A stretch of 37,488 nt of DNA from an uncultured Treponema sp. (GCA_947167345.1 CAMVHR010000029.1:1-37488), one strand, 5' to 3'; shown: positions 8,656 through 16,785, numbered from the stretch's first letter. Translations and numbers: made by a program. Notes: a model not told the origin generated them from the letters alone.

Positions 8656-9411
8656 ATGTCAGAAGAATTTGTGCATGCAGACAGAAAGTTTACGGCAGGT
8701 CAGTTTGAAGGACCTCTTGACTTATTGTGGAGCTTAATAAGGGAAAATAAGATAAACATTTATGATATTCCGATTGCTGAAATAACGGAACAGTATCTTG
8801 ACTATCTGGATTATGCCGTGGAAACAAATCTTCAGGATTTGAGCGAATTTTATGCATGGGCTGCCAAGCTTATCTATATAAAGAGCAGGATTCTTCTTCC
8901 TGTTGAAGTGTCTTATGATGATGACGAGAGCATGGAAGACCCACGTACAGAACTTGTTGAGCAGCTTATTGAATATCAGAGATTTAAAAAACTTTCCCTG
9001 CTCATGGAAGAACAGGAAGAGCAAAGTGAATGGAGCTTCGAACGCAAAAAGATAGAACGATTCCTTCCTTTTGAAGAAGATGAAAATCAGTGGCAGAAAA
9101 TGGATACTTGGGCATTGCTTCAGGATATGCAGAAGATTTTCAGAAATCTTACAAGAATGGATTCCCTATCCGGAACATTGAATATAAGCGAAGACATTAC
9201 TCCCAATGAAAAAATTGCACTGATGAATGAACTGCTTGAAAAAAACGGTGAATGCATGTTTACGGATTTGATTACCAGGCGCGGCAATGAACTTGACGTA
9301 ATCTGTGCTTTTATGGCAATCTTGGAAGCTGTAAAATTAAACTTGGCAGACATTTATCAGAATAAGATGTTTGGAGACATAAAGATATGCAGGAAGAAAC
9401 AGGCAGCGTAG
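8656..9411 (+). CDS. scpA: Segregation and condensation protein A (kleisin)
   Basis: The kleisin subunit that bridges SMC heads together with ScpB in the bacterial condensin complex. The family start FEGPLDLLWSLIRENKINIYDIPIAEITEQYL is obvious, followed by the helix with AAKLIYIKSRILLP; an acidic middle and a C-terminal winged-helix region follow, ending near ICAFMAILEAVKLNLADIYQ. At 251 residues it is full length. AAAAAGGG precedes the ATG. It overlaps scpB by 25 bases. The smc gene is not in the window. Confidence 0.96.
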   Translation: MSEEFVHADRKFTAGQFEGPLDLLWSLIRENKINIYDIPIAEITEQYLDYLDYAVETNLQDLSEFYAWAAKLIYIKSRILLPVEVSYDDDESMEDPRTELVEQLIEYQRFKKLSLLMEEQEEQSEWSFERKKIERFLPFEEDENQWQKMDTWALLQDMQKIFRNLTRMDSLSGTLNISEDITPNEKIALMNELLEKNGECMFTDLITRRGNELDVICAFMAILEAVKLNLADIYQNKMFGDIKICRKKQAA

Positions 9412-10121
9412 AAAATTCTACGGCCGTAGATAACTCTACGGAAGAGACTGTAGTTCAGGAAGAAAAAAATCTAAGTGAAGAAGAAGTGAAACATAGAGTT
9501 GAAAGTAAGGATCAGCTTACATTTGTTCAGGAAGATGAAAATGATGATGCATATATTGGGGCTGTTCAAAGACGCTCTGATTTAAATCTTGACAGCGAGA
9601 CGGCATTGGTTGAAACTGTTCTGTTTTTGGAAAGTGAGCCGCAGTCTGTTGAAGTTCTTGCGAAGATTACACAGCTTTCGGAAGATGTCGTTAATGAATG
9701 CATAGAGCGCTTGAAGGAAAAATATACAAGTCCTGACAGTGGCATTGAAATTTCTCAGATTATAGGCGGATGGATTCTTACTCCGAAAAAAGAAAGTTTT
9801 GATTTGGTAAAGGAACGTTACGGAAAGAAAAATGAGGGCAGGCTGAGTAAAGCTGCCATAGAGACTCTTTCCATAATAGCATACAGCCAGCCTATTACTA
9901 GGGCAGAAATTGAAAGCATACGCCATGTCAGTGCAGATAATATGATGCGTATTCTTTTAGATAGAAAGCTTATAAAGGAAATTGGAAAAAAGGATATTCC
10001 TGGAAAACCTGTAATGTATGGAACGACAAAAGAATTTCTTGAGTTCTTTAATTTGCAGAGCATAGCTGATTTGCCGCAGCTTGATGAGGCTGAAAGCGAG
10101 AGGTTTGAACTTGCAAGATAA
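9387..10121 (+). CDS. scpB: Segregation and condensation protein B
   Basis: Partner of ScpA in the SMC-ScpAB complex. The core begins near ALVETVLFLESEPQSVEVLA and contains the typical SKAAIETLSIIAYSQPITRAEIE and the second winged helix (ADNMMRILLDRKLIKEIG, then PGKPVMYGTTKEFLEFFNL). An acidic extension of about 65 residues precedes the core; ScpB usually lacks so long an N-terminal tail, so part of it may be untranslated, but the overlap with scpA and GGAG ten bases before ATG 9387 support this start. Confidence 0.94.
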   Translation: MQEETGSVENSTAVDNSTEETVVQEEKNLSEEEVKHRVESKDQLTFVQEDENDDAYIGAVQRRSDLNLDSETALVETVLFLESEPQSVEVLAKITQLSEDVVNECIERLKEKYTSPDSGIEISQIIGGWILTPKKESFDLVKERYGKKNEGRLSKAAIETLSIIAYSQPITRAEIESIRHVSADNMMRILLDRKLIKEIGKKDIPGKPVMYGTTKEFLEFFNLQSIADLPQLDEAESERFELAR

Positions 10122-10851
10122 CGGTACAAAAGATTTAATGAGGCTTCAGCTTTATATGGCTCGTTCTGGAGTTGCAAGCCGTAGGGCGAGTGAGGCAATT
10201 ATACTTGCCGGAAGAGTTAGCGTCAACGGAACTGTTGTAACGGAACTTGGAACAAAGGTGAGCGTTGCTGATACTGTTTGCGTAGACGGAAAAGAAATCC
10301 ATCTTGAAGAAACAAAACGCTATGTCCTGCTGAATAAGCCTGCCGGTTATGTATGTTCCCTTGCTGATGAAAAAGGCAGGGCTGTTGCTGCTGATTTGCT
10401 GAAGGAAACTTATTCTGAGCGATTGTATAATGTAGGCCGCCTTGACATGTTTTCCAGCGGACTTATTATATTTACTAATGACGGTGATTTTGCTGCAAGA
10501 CTGTCGCATCCTTCTGCAGAAATGGAAAAGGAATATATTGTTGACACAAGTCTTCCGTTGCCACGGGGTCTTTGTGAAGATTTTATGAAAGGCCTTCGTG
10601 TTGACGATACGTTTTATCGCTGCAAGGAAGCGGAAGAGTTGAATTCTCACAGAATGCGAATTGTTCTTGTTGAAGGCAAGAACCGTGAAATTCGTCGCGT
10701 GTTTGAATCGCGTGAAATAGGTATAAAGAGCTTGATGCGCATTCGTATTGGCTGTGTAGGTGTTGGCGAATTGCAGTTTGGGGAATTCCGCGATTTGACG
10801 CAGGCCGAAATTCAGGCTTTGCTTCGTCTTTGTAAAAGTTCGCAATATTAA
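10111..10851 (+). CDS. RsuA/RluB-family rRNA pseudouridine synthase
   Basis: Converts a uridine of ribosomal RNA to pseudouridine. An N-terminal S4 RNA-binding domain (MRLQLYMARSGVASRRASEA) is followed by the catalytic domain with YVLLNKPAGYVCS, the catalytic-Asp block NVGRLDMFSSGLIIFTNDGD, and the late KNREIRRVFESREI. The family contains RsuA, RluB, RluE and RluF; I cannot say which target. The start is uncertain: TTG 10111 has GAGAGG seven bases upstream, ATG 10138 is where family similarity begins but lacks a ribosome-binding site, and ATG 10081/10084 are further upstream inside scpB. Confidence 0.92.
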   Translation: MQDNGTKDLMRLQLYMARSGVASRRASEAIILAGRVSVNGTVVTELGTKVSVADTVCVDGKEIHLEETKRYVLLNKPAGYVCSLADEKGRAVAADLLKETYSERLYNVGRLDMFSSGLIIFTNDGDFAARLSHPSAEMEKEYIVDTSLPLPRGLCEDFMKGLRVDDTFYRCKEAEELNSHRMRIVLVEGKNREIRRVFESREIGIKSLMRIRIGCVGVGELQFGEFRDLTQAEIQALLRLCKSSQY

Positions 10852-10866
10852 AAAAGAGGAATATAT

Positions 10867-13221
10867 ATGGTTATTGCTATTGATGGTCCTGCTGGAACAG
10901 GAAAAAGTACTGTTGCCAATACGGTTGCAAAGGATTTGGGAATTGTTTACCTGAACAGTGGCAGTTTTTACAGGGCTCTTACACTTGCTGTTCTTGAAGC
11001 TGGTGTAAATATCGAAGATACTGAAGCCGTAATGTCTTTTGTGAAAAAACAGGAGCTTGATTATGTAAATGCACATCTTATTCTAAATGGAAAAGATGTA
11101 GAGTCTCTCCTGCATCAGGACAAGGTTGATTCCAGTGTCTCAAAAATATCTTCCATTGTGGAGCTGAGGCATCTTGTAAATGACAGGATGCGTCAGATTG
11201 TAAAAAAACTTGACATAATTTGTGAAGGTCGAGACATGACGACTGTTGTGTTTCCTGATGCAGAATATAAATTTTATCTTGATGCAAGTGTTGATGTTCA
11301 GGCCAAAAGACGTTTTGATCAGGGGGTTAGCGACCTTTCTTTGGAAGAAATTAAGCAGGCTATCATAAAACGTGACGAAATGGACAGAAATAAGGCAGAA
11401 GGATCTCTAAAAAGAGCTAAAGATGCACGATATATTGACACATCAGACTTGACCATAAATGAGGTTTGTGAGATAATCAAGTCAGAAATCAAAACTAAAG
11501 GATCTAACATGGCACAGAAGGAAGTGGATCAGAATGTCGAAAAGGGCTCCAGAGACGACATTCACACACAATTAGAAGAATCGATTAACAGAATGGAGCA
11601 GGTTGAAGACAACGCTCTTGTAACAGGAAAAGTTGTTCAGGTAAATGAAGATACAGTTTTTGTAGATGTAAACTGTAAATCAGAAGGTAAAATTCCTCTG
11701 TCTGAATTTGGTGACGATATTCCTGAAGTTGGTAGTGACATTACTGTCTATCTCATCAATCAGTTTGGAAAGAATGGACCTGAAGTTTCAAAGCTCAAGG
11801 CTGATGAAAAGTGCCTTTGGGAAAAGTTCAAGACTGTATTTAGTGAAAAGTCTGCTGTTGACGGTAAAATCGTTTCCCTGACAAAGGGTGGCTACATGGT
11901 AGACTTGGGTGGTGGAATCAATGCGTTCCTGCCAATCAGTCAGGCTGACAGCCAGAAAGTTGAAAAAGCTGAAAAGCTTATCGGTACAAAAGGTAAGTTC
12001 TATATAGAGCGGCTTTACAGTGAAGGCAGAAGAAATGTTGTCGTAAACCGCCGTAAGTATCTCGAAGAAAGAATTGATACTGACAGAGAAAAGTTCTTTA
12101 GCGATGTAAAGATTGGTGATACTGTAAAAGGTGTTGTAAAGTCATTTACAAGCTTTGGTGCATTTATTGATTTGGGTGGATTTGACGGTCTGCTTCATAT
12201 CAATGACATGAGCTGGGGACATGTAACTCGTCCTAAGGATTTCGTAAAGAAAGGTCAGGAAATTGACTTGAAGGTTATCCGCCTTGATCAGGAAAAGAAG
12301 AGAATTAATCTTTCCCTCAAGCATTTCACTGAAGACCCATGGTTGCACTTTGAAGACAAATATCATGTTAATGATGTTGTAAAGGGTAAAGTAACAAAGC
12401 TTACTGAGTTTGGTGCTTTCATCGAGCTTGAAGAAGGCATTGAAGGTCTTGCTCACATTTCTGAATTCAGCTGGACAAAGAAGATTAACAAGCCTTCTGA
12501 CATGCTTAAAGAAGGTGATGAAGTTGAATGCATGATTCTTGGATATGACATTCAGGCTGGTCGTGTATCGCTTGGTCTTAAGCAGGTTACGGCAAATCCA
12601 TGGGATACTATCACTGAAAAGTATCCGGAAGGAACTAAGGTTCGCGGTAAGGTTGTTAAGATTACAAACAGCGGTGCATTCATTCAGTTGGAAGAAGGTA
12701 TTGATGCATTCCTTTCAGGTGAAGATCTTTCATGGACAAAGAAGGTTAAGCATCCTGGTAGCGAAATAAAGGTTGATCAGGAACTTGATGTTATTGTTAC
12801 TGAAGCTGATCCTGAAAACCACAGAATCCGTGTAGGTGTAAAGCAGCTTACAGACAATCCTTGGAAAGAGTTTGCTTCACAGTACAAGCAGGGAAGCACT
12901 CTTGAAGGTGAAGTAACTTCTATCACTGATTTCGGTATATTCGTAAAGGCTCCTAATGGTATTGAAGGTCTTGTAAATAAGGCTAACATTACTGATGACA
13001 GGGAAACTCCTTTTGAAGAAGCTGTAAAGAAATTCAATGTCGGTGATAAGGTAAACGTATATGTTGTATCTGTAGATGTTGAAAGAGAAAAGGTTGCTTT
13101 CTCAATCAAGGAATATAAACGTGCACAGGCACGTGCTGAAATCTCTCAGTATATGTCATCAAATAATGATGATGACGGTGGATACACTATTGGTGACAGT
13201 CTTAAGACCCACAAAGAGTAG
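10867..13221 (+). CDS. cmk-rpsA: Cytidylate kinase fused to ribosomal protein S1
   Basis: Residues 1-214 are a complete cytidylate kinase: P-loop IDGPAGTGKST, LNSGSFYRALTLA, CEGRDMTTVVFPDA and the lid IKRDEMDRN, ending DARYIDTSDLTINEVCEII. From Met215 (MAQKEVDQN) the protein is a full ribosomal protein S1 with six S1/OB repeats at roughly 249-315, 335-403, 415-488, 500-575, 588-662 and 675-750 (for example FTSFGAFIDLGGFDGLLHI). In many bacteria cmk and rpsA are adjacent genes; here the reading frame is continuous. I recall the same fusion in other treponemes but cannot check. AGAGGAA precedes ATG 10867. An internal ribosome-binding site may also give free S1. Confidence 0.95.
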   Translation: MVIAIDGPAGTGKSTVANTVAKDLGIVYLNSGSFYRALTLAVLEAGVNIEDTEAVMSFVKKQELDYVNAHLILNGKDVESLLHQDKVDSSVSKISSIVELRHLVNDRMRQIVKKLDIICEGRDMTTVVFPDAEYKFYLDASVDVQAKRRFDQGVSDLSLEEIKQAIIKRDEMDRNKAEGSLKRAKDARYIDTSDLTINEVCEIIKSEIKTKGSNMAQKEVDQNVEKGSRDDIHTQLEESINRMEQVEDNALVTGKVVQVNEDTVFVDVNCKSEGKIPLSEFGDDIPEVGSDITVYLINQFGKNGPEVSKLKADEKCLWEKFKTVFSEKSAVDGKIVSLTKGGYMVDLGGGINAFLPISQADSQKVEKAEKLIGTKGKFYIERLYSEGRRNVVVNRRKYLEERIDTDREKFFSDVKIGDTVKGVVKSFTSFGAFIDLGGFDGLLHINDMSWGHVTRPKDFVKKGQEIDLKVIRLDQEKKRINLSLKHFTEDPWLHFEDKYHVNDVVKGKVTKLTEFGAFIELEEGIEGLAHISEFSWTKKINKPSDMLKEGDEVECMILGYDIQAGRVSLGLKQVTANPWDTITEKYPEGTKVRGKVVKITNSGAFIQLEEGIDAFLSGEDLSWTKKVKHPGSEIKVDQELDVIVTEADPENHRIRVGVKQLTDNPWKEFASQYKQGSTLEGEVTSITDFGIFVKAPNGIEGLVNKANITDDRETPFEEAVKKFNVGDKVNVYVVSVDVEREKVAFSIKEYKRAQARAEISQYMSSNNDDDGGYTIGDSLKTHKE
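11499..11511 (+). promoter_or_regulatory. Possible internal ribosome-binding site and start for free S1
   Basis: Exactly at the domain junction of the cmk-S1 fusion, AGGA (11499-11502) lies six bases before the in-frame ATG at 11509, whose product would begin MAQKEVDQ, like an ordinary S1 start. This may allow a separate S1 to be made besides the fusion. Seen in sequence; use is inferred. Confidence 0.5.
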
Positions 13222-13247
13222 TCGGATTTTTTAGCATAAGATTTTAG

Positions 13248-13287
13248 AGCACATCGCTGTCTGCATGATGGCGGTGTGCTTTTTTTA
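13248..13287 (+). terminator. Rho-independent terminator ending the rpe-to-S1 gene run
   Basis: AGCACATCGCT (13248-13258) pairs with GGCGGTGTGCT (13270-13280), allowing two G-T pairs, and is followed by seven T. Confidence 0.9.
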
Positions 13288-13293
13288 TTTTTA

Positions 13294-13302
13294 TGATATA
13301 AT
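13294..13302 (+). promoter_or_regulatory. Extended -10 promoter placing transcription start at the ATG
   Basis: TGATATAAT at 13294-13302 is an extended -10 element six bases before ATG 13309. There is no convincing -35 and no Shine-Dalgarno. The transcript would begin at or next to the start codon. Confidence 0.6.
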
Positions 13303-13308
13303 TTTACT

Positions 13309-14172
13309 ATGTTTCATGTGTTTATAGCTAACAGTGCACTTATGCTGAATCTTTTGCATGGACTTGATGATATCGCTTCTTCCTGTTTTCCGGTATTGAT
13401 TTCTGGTGAACATGGTGTTGGCAAGGAGCTTGTTGCAGAACAGATTCATTTGAAAGGTTCCAACAGAGATTTTCCGTTTATCACAATAAAATGCGCTTGT
13501 GCTGATGATAATATTGTTGATGAAAAGACTTTGAAGGAAGGTACTACTCTTTTTCTTGACGAAGTGTCCTTCCTGTCACGGAGTCAACAGGAACATCTTT
13601 TGAAATTGATACAGGAAAAACTCTTTCCACGTACCCTCAGGATTATTGCTTCGACAAGTAAGGATTTGGAATCTGCCGTTGAAGAGAAATTGTTTGATAA
13701 AACCTTGTTTTCGTATTTGAATATTCTTCCAGTAACGGTACCTGCTCTTCGCCATCATAGTGATGATATTGAAGCTCTTGCATTGTATTTTTTGCGTGCT
13801 TGTAATCGTGACATGAATAAACGCATAAGTGGAATTTCGCCTGTTGCACTGAAGCTGCTGAAAGGACATTTTTGGCCAGGAAACGTTCGTGAATTGAGAA
13901 ATATGATTGAACATGCCGTTATGTTTTGCTCTGAACGGGTTTTAAACGTGGAAGATTTTCCTCTCATAAAAAATGAATCTTCTGTAGTTGAAGAGTCTTT
14001 GTCTTCGAGTGATAGAAGCTTGAAATCAGCCCTTGATCGGTTTAAGAAAATGTATGTTACAGGAATCCTTAATGAAACCCGCTGGAATAAAGCTGCCGCT
14101 GCGCGAATCCTTGACGTACAGAGGACTTATGTATTCAGATTGATGAGAGAATTGGATATTTTGCAGGATTAG
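13309..14172 (+). CDS. Degenerate sigma-54-type AAA+ regulator with Fis-type HTH
   Basis: The 287-residue protein is an AAA+ domain of the enhancer-binding-protein type without any N-terminal sensor domain. Walker A is GEHGVGKE, Walker B is GTTLFLDE, sensor II is WPGNVRELRN, and the C-terminus is a Fis-type helix-turn-helix (NKAAAARILDVQRTYVFRLMREL). The stretch between Walker A and B that should carry ELFGH...GAFTGA, the sigma-54 contact loop, is missing: IKCACADDNIVDEKTLKEG leads directly to Walker B. The arginine-finger region (usually FRxDLYYRL) reads FDKTLFSYLN. It probably cannot activate sigma-54 and may act as a DNA-binding regulator at ordinary promoters, as TyrR does. It is likely read from a leaderless mRNA. 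Confidence 0.85.
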   Translation: MFHVFIANSALMLNLLHGLDDIASSCFPVLISGEHGVGKELVAEQIHLKGSNRDFPFITIKCACADDNIVDEKTLKEGTTLFLDEVSFLSRSQQEHLLKLIQEKLFPRTLRIIASTSKDLESAVEEKLFDKTLFSYLNILPVTVPALRHHSDDIEALALYFLRACNRDMNKRISGISPVALKLLKGHFWPGNVRELRNMIEHAVMFCSERVLNVEDFPLIKNESSVVEESLSSSDRSLKSALDRFKKMYVTGILNETRWNKAAAARILDVQRTYVFRLMRELDILQD

Positions 14173-14184
14173 TCGTTTAAGGTT

Positions 14185-14213
14185 TTGACAAAGTTATGTA
14201 ATTAAGATATAGT
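14185..14213 (+). promoter_or_regulatory. Strong sigma-70 type promoter
   Basis: TTGACA (14185-14190), 17-bp spacer, TATAGT (14208-14213). Transcription would begin near 14220 and serve the TPR protein and lipoprotein that follow. Confidence 0.85.
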
Positions 14214-14260
14214 ATACAGCACACATTTATATTGATAGTAATTATTTGGAGATTCATAAA

Positions 14261-14959
14261 ATGGCAGATAATGTAGTTTCTTTGGGAAAGAAAAATGAAG
14301 ATGCTGGAACACAGCAGAAGGTTGAGAATTTTATCCTTCGTAACCGTAAACCTCTTCTTTGTATTCTGGCTGGTCTTATTGTTGCTGTAGTTGGAGTATC
14401 TGTTGTATTTTCTGTTTTGGATGCTGGAAAAAAATCAGGCCTGAAAGTAATTGATTCCATAGAGAATGACTATACAAAGAACAATGATTCTTTGTCTGAT
14501 TCAGAACTTGCTTCTCGTCAGGATACAGCACTTGCAGCACTTACTCCTTATCTTGAAAAGAAAGGTGTTGTTGGAATCCGTGCTTCAATGCTTGCCGCAG
14601 AAATTTATTTTGAGCGTAAGAATTTTGCAGACAGCCTTTCCCATTGGTTGAATGCTGCTTCTTATGATGAAAAGGCATATACTTCACCTATCTGCTATTA
14701 TAATGCTGCTGTATGTAGTGACGAAATAGGTAAGAATGAAGATGCTGTTTCTTACTATACAAAAGCTTCTGAAAAGAAAGATTTTTATCTTGCTTCTCAT
14801 GCACTTTTCAATATAGGCCGCATAAAGGAAAATTCAGGCGATTATGCAGGAGCTGTTGAAGCATATCAGAAGACTGTTGATTCTTATTCTGGTGATGAGT
14901 ATGCAAAATTGGCTCAGAGCCGTATTATTGCACTTAAGGCAGACGGAAAAGCTGAGTAA
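14261..14959 (+). CDS. Membrane-anchored TPR protein (YfgM-like layout)
   Basis: ATG 14261 follows TTTGGAG at nine bases; an upstream in-frame ATG at 14246 lies before that site and is rejected. A short cytoplasmic N-terminus is followed by one transmembrane helix (PLLCILAGLIVAVVGVSVVF, residues ~34-56). The remaining ~170 residues are TPR helices facing the periplasm (ALTPYLEKKGVVGIRASMLA, AEIYFERKNFADSLSHWLNA, AVSYYTKASEKKDFYLASHA, YAGAVEAYQKTVDSYSGDEY). The layout matches YfgM-type ancillary proteins of membrane protein biogenesis, but sequence identity cannot be judged here. A lipoprotein gene follows nine bases later, likely in the same transcript. Confidence 0.82.
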   Translation: MADNVVSLGKKNEDAGTQQKVENFILRNRKPLLCILAGLIVAVVGVSVVFSVLDAGKKSGLKVIDSIENDYTKNNDSLSDSELASRQDTALAALTPYLEKKGVVGIRASMLAAEIYFERKNFADSLSHWLNAASYDEKAYTSPICYYNAAVCSDEIGKNEDAVSYYTKASEKKDFYLASHALFNIGRIKENSGDYAGAVEAYQKTVDSYSGDEYAKLAQSRIIALKADGKAE

Positions 14960-14968
14960 AAGCCTCTG

Positions 14969-15646
14969 ATGTTTTACAGGTTTGTCCGTTGGATTCCTGT
15001 TTTCTTGCTGATTACTTTTGTAATTGCAGGAACAGGATGTGGAGTAGATTCCGTTGAAGAATATTTTGAGCCTCCAAAATCTGATGGACATAACGTTTAT
15101 TATAGTACAGAAGATAGAACCCAGCATTATTTTAGTTTCTATACTACGGAAGTTTCCTCTGGTTCGGAAGTAGTTTTTCTGGGGACTGATATTTACTATA
15201 AGATTTATACAAATTCTTCTTCTATAGATAGCATACAGTCTTCTGTATCTTCGCAGTCGGAAAATTCACAGCTGTCTTATTTAAAAGGTCGTGGTTACAA
15301 AACCCTTAAAAATTCTGGTACAACACCATATCCCCTTATAAAATCAAGCGGTTCAAACCGTCATGTAAATATACGCCTTACAGGTTATTCTTCATATAAC
15401 CGTCAGATTGCAATCGATTCTTCCGTTCTAGGATATCCAGTGCGTAATGGAGGGACAGGCTTTCAGTTTGACGCTGACACATGTCCTTCAACTTCTGATT
15501 CTGATTTTTCTGGATCAGCATCTGCCGATGTTTACTATGTAGATGCTTATGCAGTGTCGATTGGAAGAAATACTTCTGACAGTACGACTTATTACAGTTC
15601 CGTCTTGCATCTTGGTTCTGTTCCAATCCGAAAAGAATGGTATTGA
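14969..15646 (+). CDS. Lipoprotein of unknown function
   Basis: The N-terminus has a basic-hydrophobic signal peptide (FYRFVRWIPVFLLITFVIA) ending in the lipobox AGTGC with Cys24. The mature part is about 200 residues, rich in Ser, Tyr and Thr and apparently all beta (YYSTEDRTQHYFSFYTTEVS, VFLGTDIYYKIYTNSSS). No enzyme motif is seen. The start codon has no clear Shine-Dalgarno, suggesting coupling to the gene before. Such small Ser/Tyr-rich lipoproteins are common in treponemes; the role is unknown. Confidence 0.8.
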   Translation: MFYRFVRWIPVFLLITFVIAGTGCGVDSVEEYFEPPKSDGHNVYYSTEDRTQHYFSFYTTEVSSGSEVVFLGTDIYYKIYTNSSSIDSIQSSVSSQSENSQLSYLKGRGYKTLKNSGTTPYPLIKSSGSNRHVNIRLTGYSSYNRQIAIDSSVLGYPVRNGGTGFQFDADTCPSTSDSDFSGSASADVYYVDAYAVSIGRNTSDSTTYYSSVLHLGSVPIRKEWY

Positions 15647-15696
15647 TGTCATTTATTTTGTTTTGTTAAAATTTACGAAATAAATAAAAAAACATC

Positions 15697-15725
15697 TTGC
15701 ATAAAAAATACATACGATGTAATAT
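15697..15725 (+). promoter_or_regulatory. tRNA-Arg promoter
   Basis: TTGCAT (15697-15702), 17-bp spacer, TAATAT (15720-15725); transcription would begin a few bases before the tRNA 5' end at 15737. Confidence 0.75.
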
Positions 15726-15736
15726 GTTAATACTTT

Positions 15737-15811
15737 GGCGCTTTAGCTCAGCTGGATTAGAGCATCTGCCTTCTAAGCAGAGGGTCGGCAGTTCGAGTCT
15801 GCCATGCGTCA
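15737..15811 (+). tRNA. tRNA-Arg (anticodon UCU)
   Basis: Full cloverleaf of 75 nt. D-arm GCTC...GAGC, anticodon stem TCTGC/GCAGA with loop CTTCTAA giving anticodon UCU (reads AGA), T-arm GGCAG-TTCGAGT-CTGCC. The acceptor GGCGCTT pairs with ATGCGTC except for a G-U at 2-71 and a U-U mismatch at 6-67. CCA is not encoded; the discriminator A is followed by a run of A. It has its own promoter and terminator. Confidence 0.95.
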
Positions 15812-15817
15812 AAAAAG

Positions 15818-15843
15818 CCTTTCCTTTTGGAAAGGTTTTTTTT
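15818..15843 (+). terminator. tRNA terminator
   Basis: CCTTTCC (15818-15824), TTTT loop, GGAAAGG (15829-15835), then eight T. Confidence 0.92.
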
Positions 15844-15844
15844 A

Positions 15845-15858
15845 TATTGTATACAATA
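15845..15858. promoter_or_regulatory. 14-bp perfect palindrome, operator-like
   Basis: TATTGTATACAATA is a perfect palindrome about 40 bp upstream of the -35 of the pyridoxal kinase gene. The core TTGTATACAA resembles binding sites of GntR-family repressors. It may instead be a by-product of the AT-rich DNA after the tRNA terminator. Confidence 0.4.
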
Positions 15859-15898
15859 GTTGTAGTTGCAATATAAAACTTTCCCAAGTCGTGCTTCA

Positions 15899-15926
15899 TT
15901 GACAACAGGTTTTATATATGTAATAC
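15899..15926 (+). promoter_or_regulatory. Promoter for the pyridoxal kinase gene
   Basis: TTGACA (15899-15904) and TAATAC (15921-15926) with a 16-bp spacer; transcription would start near 15933, a short leader before ATG 15952. Confidence 0.65.
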
Positions 15927-15951
15927 TTTTGTCGTTAAGAGGTAAGGCTGT

Positions 15952-16785
15952 ATGAAGCGTATAGTTACAATTCAGGATATTTCATGTGTCGGAAAGTGCT
16001 CTTTGACGGTTGCACTTCCTATTATAAGTGCTATGGGAATTGAAGCATCTATTATTCCCACTGCAGTTCTTTCAACTCATACTGCATTTAAGAATTTTAC
16101 ATTCTGTGACTTGACTGATGAGATTCAGAAAATATCTGATCATTGGAAATCTGAAAAAATTCAGTTTGACGGTATTTATACAGGGTATTTGGGATCGTTC
16201 CGTCAGATAGATTTGATGTCTGCTTTTTTTGATGATTTTGGTTCTGGAAAACTGATATTTGTTGATCCTTGCATGGCCGATAACGGTAAGCTTTATGCAG
16301 GATTTTCTACGGAATATGTTTCTGCCATGGCAGGCTTGTGCAAGAAGGCTGATATAATTGTTCCAAATATAACAGAGGCATGTTTCCTTACGGGGGAGCA
16401 GTATCCTGGAGATTGCTATGATGAAAAATTTATAGAAAATCTGTTGGAAAAGCTTTCGTTGCTGGGAGCAAAAAAGATAATACTGAAAGGTGTCGGTTAC
16501 AAGAAGGGCTTGTGTGGAGTCATTACTTTAGATGTTCTTTCCGGCAAGAAAACTGAGTATTTTCATGAACTTGTTCCTATTAAATTTCATGGGACGGGTG
16601 ATATTTTTGCATCTGTGGCTTTTGGTTCTCTTATTAGAGGAAAGACTTTGGATGATGCTGTAAAACTCGCGGCTGATTTTACAGTGCAGTCCATAAAAAA
16701 TACAGTTTCTCATCCAGATTATAACTGGTATGGAGTTGATTTTGAGTCAGCATTCCCTATGCTCGTCAAGAAACTGGAAGAATAG
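15952..16785 (+). CDS. pdxY: Pyridoxal/pyridoxamine kinase family protein
   Basis: Phosphorylates B6 vitamers (pyridoxal, perhaps pyridoxamine) with ATP in the PLP salvage pathway. The 277-residue ribokinase-fold protein starts MKRIVTIQDISCVGKCSLTVALP, has DGIYTGYLGS, the VDPCMADNGKLY block, VPNITEACFLTG, and the catalytic HGTGDIFASVAFG near the C-terminus. GAGG precedes the ATG. PdxK and PdxY cannot be told apart confidently by eye; pdxY-like length and motifs are favoured. The next operon encodes SufS, a PLP enzyme, so a supply role is plausible but not shown. Confidence 0.85.
   Translation: MKRIVTIQDISCVGKCSLTVALPIISAMGIEASIIPTAVLSTHTAFKNFTFCDLTDEIQKISDHWKSEKIQFDGIYTGYLGSFRQIDLMSAFFDDFGSGKLIFVDPCMADNGKLYAGFSTEYVSAMAGLCKKADIIVPNITEACFLTGEQYPGDCYDEKFIENLLEKLSLLGAKKIILKGVGYKKGLCGVITLDVLSGKKTEYFHELVPIKFHGTGDIFASVAFGSLIRGKTLDDAVKLAADFTVQSIKNTVSHPDYNWYGVDFESAFPMLVKKLEE

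Noticed and set aside
10135..11076. Minus-strand open frame of 313 codons
   Set aside because: Lies antisense to the pseudouridine synthase and the cmk-S1 genes, both certain; composition is that of a shadow frame.
15651..15685. AT-rich inverted repeat (ATTTATTTTG with CGAAATAAAT) as terminator of the lipoprotein gene
   Set aside because: Weak stem and followed by A rather than T, so not convincing as a terminator.
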